Assembly (NCBI RefSeq): GCF_042429235.1
Contig: NZ_JBHMBA010000002.1
Reading direction: 5' to 3' (one strand)
Length of the DNA: 64,000 bases
From: Arthrobacter_B citreus
GTDB taxonomy: Bacteria > Actinomycetota > Actinomycetes > Actinomycetales > Micrococcaceae
The notes under the pieces are model-generated. The model ran no database searches and was not told the origin of the DNA. It saw only the letters and a program-made list of their open reading frames with translations. Positions within the stretch are counted from its first letter, which is position 1; each line of letters opens with the position of its first letter. Made by a program: the position numbers and the translations under genes. Shown here in pieces: positions 62,464 to 64,000 of the stretch.

Positions 62464-63797
62464 GCGTAGCCCTGCTGATTTTCATGGCCGTGGCGTTCAT
62501 GGTCCTGGCCGGACTGCTCACAGCCGCCGAATCCGCGTACGGTTACCTGCCCCGGCATGAGGCTGAGGCGCTGCTGCATGGAAAGGCCGGCAAACCGCTG
62601 CGCAAAATCCTGCAGCACCCGGTCGCCCACATGCACGCCCTGCGCTTTTGGCGGGTTTGGTTCGAGATGGCCACAGCCGTTTCCGTGGCCACCCTGTTCC
62701 AGATGCTCCTGGACAACATTTGGCTGGCCGGGCTGCTGGCCACCGTGGTGATGGCCGGCATCGGTTTTGTCCTGGTGGGGGTATCCCCGCGGCAGATCGG
62801 CCGCAAGCACGTGACCGGCGTCGTCGTCCTGACCGCCGGCATGGTGCGGTTCCTCCGTGTGGTGCTCGGCCCGGTTCCCGGCTGGCTCGTTCGGCTGGGC
62901 ACCGCCGTCGCGCCCGGGACGCAGGGCCCGGACGCCGCGTTCTTCACGGAGGAGGAATTCCGTGAACTCCTGGACCGCGCGTCCGAGGCGGACATGATCG
63001 AAAACACGGAAGCGGAGCTCATCCACTCAGTGTTCGAACTGGGCGACACCAAGGTCCGTTCCGTGATGGTGCCCCGGACGGACATGGTCTGCATTGACTC
63101 CGGGTCCAACCTTCGCCAGGCCATGTCCCTGTTCCTGCGCTCGGGTTACTCCCGCGTTCCGGTGATCGAGGACAGCGCGGACCAGATCGTGGGCATCCTG
63201 TACCTCAAGGACGTGGCCGCGCAGATGCACTCCAACCCCGGCGAGGCCACGGTTCGCCGGGTGGAGGAGTTCGCGCGCGGCGTCCGCTATGTTCCCGAAT
63301 CCAAAGCGGTCAGCGAACTGCTGCAGGAACTACAGCGCGAATCCACCCACGTTGCGATCGTGATCGATGAGTATGGCGGAACCGCCGGACTGGTCACGCT
63401 GGAGGACCTGATCGAGGAAATCGTCGGCGAGATCGTGGACGAATACGACTCAGAGCGTCCCGAAATCGAAAACCTTGGCGGAGGACGCTACCGCATCAGC
63501 TCCCGCGCCGGCATCGATGACCTCGGCGAGCTCTTCGACGTCGACCTCGAAGACGACGAGGTGGACACCGTGGGCGGGCTGCTGGCCAAGGCCCTGGGCC
63601 GCGTGCCGATTGTCGGCAGCGAAGTGGTGGTTGACGGCGTCGTGCTTCACGCCGAACGCCTCGAGGGACGCCGCAACCGGGTGTCCCATATCATCGCCTG
63701 GAAACAGCAGCGTGCGGATGAAACAGACGAAAAGAACGACGACGGCAGGGAAGCATCCCGCGTCCACTCAACAGAATTGGTACCCCGTAATGACTGA
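62460..63797 (+). CDS. CNNM/CBS-domain hemolysin family membrane protein (CorC/HlyC type)
   Basis: A 445-residue membrane protein. The N-terminal CNNM domain (about 1-150) has three to four membrane segments and starts with VALLIFMAVAFMVLAGLLTAAESA, the small-residue helix of Mg/Co transport-related proteins. Two CBS repeats follow (DTKVRSVMVPRTDMV near 197; ESTHVAIVIDEYGGTAGLVTLEDL near 291), then the CorC/HlyC transporter-associated domain (to about 420). Such proteins affect Mg2+ or cation efflux; haemolysis is historical naming. The start is TTG 62460, overlapping ybeY by four bases. Its end overlaps era by eight bases. Confidence 0.92.
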   Translation: MSVALLIFMAVAFMVLAGLLTAAESAYGYLPRHEAEALLHGKAGKPLRKILQHPVAHMHALRFWRVWFEMATAVSVATLFQMLLDNIWLAGLLATVVMAGIGFVLVGVSPRQIGRKHVTGVVVLTAGMVRFLRVVLGPVPGWLVRLGTAVAPGTQGPDAAFFTEEEFRELLDRASEADMIENTEAELIHSVFELGDTKVRSVMVPRTDMVCIDSGSNLRQAMSLFLRSGYSRVPVIEDSADQIVGILYLKDVAAQMHSNPGEATVRRVEEFARGVRYVPESKAVSELLQELQRESTHVAIVIDEYGGTAGLVTLEDLIEEIVGEIVDEYDSERPEIENLGGGRYRISSRAGIDDLGELFDVDLEDDEVDTVGGLLAKALGRVPIVGSEVVVDGVVLHAERLEGRRNRVSHIIAWKQQRADETDEKNDDGREASRVHSTELVPRND

Positions 63798-64000
63798 CTC
63801 ACAGTTCCGCGCCGGCTTTGTATCGCTGGTGGGCCGGCCAAACGCCGGCAAATCCACCCTGACCAACGCCTTGGTTGGCCAGAAGGTGGCCATCACCTCC
63901 TCCAAGCCGCAGACCACGCGGCACACGATCCGCGGCATCGTGCACCGCGAGGACTCCCAGCTGATCCTCGTGGACACTCCGGGACTGCACCGACCGCGGA
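63790..64000 (+). CDS. era: GTPase Era, 3' end beyond the window
   Basis: Only the first 70 residues are present. Sequence MTDSQFRAGFVSLVGRPNAGKSTLTN places the G1 P-loop GRPNAGKST near residue 15; SSKPQTTRHTIRGI near 37 carries the G2 region and LILVDTPGL near 58 is G3. Era binds the 16S rRNA 3' end through a KH domain (not in view) and is needed for 30S assembly. ATG 63790 overlaps the CNNM gene by eight bases. No stop codon occurs before the window ends. Confidence 0.93.
   Translation, partial: MTDSQFRAGFVSLVGRPNAGKSTLTNALVGQKVAITSSKPQTTRHTIRGIVHREDSQLILVDTPGLHRPR

Overview
The window is a high-GC chromosomal segment of an actinobacterium. The protein sequences and gene order (rpsD-DUF948-alaS-ruvX-mltG-aro-efp-nusB-pyr-mihF-gmk-rpoZ-coaBC-metK-priA, then leuS-comEA-comEC-holA-rpsT-lepA-hemW-hrcA-dnaJ-rsmE-phoH-ybeY-CNNM-era) fit the Micrococcaceae, most likely Arthrobacter or a close relative. 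GTG and TTG starts are frequent, 1-17 base gene overlaps are common, and several genes look leaderless (a TANNNT box ending 6-7 bases before the start codon). There is no rRNA, tRNA, CRISPR array, prophage or insertion sequence.

Bases 1-31650 are almost entirely core genes on the plus strand. They begin with a truncated PhzF-family gene, a nitronate monooxygenase-like gene, a convergent actinobacterial Vms1-like peptidyl-tRNA hydrolase, rarA and rpsD with a long leader. Next come two small membrane proteins and the alaS-ruvX-mltG-aroE-aroC-aroK-aroB chain (tRNA charging, cell-wall glycan termination, shikimate pathway), then efp-nusB. After a convergent PrsW-type membrane protease lies a tight pyrimidine operon (pyrR-pyrB-pyrC-PH-like membrane protein-carA-carB-pyrF; pyrD and pyrE are absent) with a PyrR-type RNA site over the first ribosome-binding site. 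It is followed by mihF-gmk-rpoZ-coaBC-metK-priA.

Bases 31650-40640 are an accessory block of small units: hsp20, an OhrR-type MarR regulator with an operator-like dyad, an NADPH-dependent MDR reductase, a minus-strand operon (aldo-keto reductase, alpha/beta hydrolase, GT4 glycosyltransferase), glpF-glpK, and an ECF sigma factor whose C-terminal SnoaL-like domain is cut off by a one-base frameshift inside an 18-bp tandem repeat.

Bases 40640-64000 return to core genes: leuS behind an apparent leucine leader-peptide attenuator (MNASLLLR), degV, the DNA-uptake pair comEA-comEC, a flavin reductase-like gene, holA, rpsT, a solitary PemK/MazF-like protein, lepA-hemW, two conserved small genes, hrcA-dnaJ-rsmE behind a CIRCE element, a GerMN lipoprotein, and phoH-ybeY-CNNM/CBS-era (era cut by the window end).

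The most interesting points are the leuS attenuator with a competing antiterminator fold, the frameshifted sigma-SnoaL fusion, the PyrR loop overlapping the pyrR ribosome-binding site, and the recurrent leaderless start architecture. I did not find a clearly new multi-gene system; the window is mostly housekeeping.
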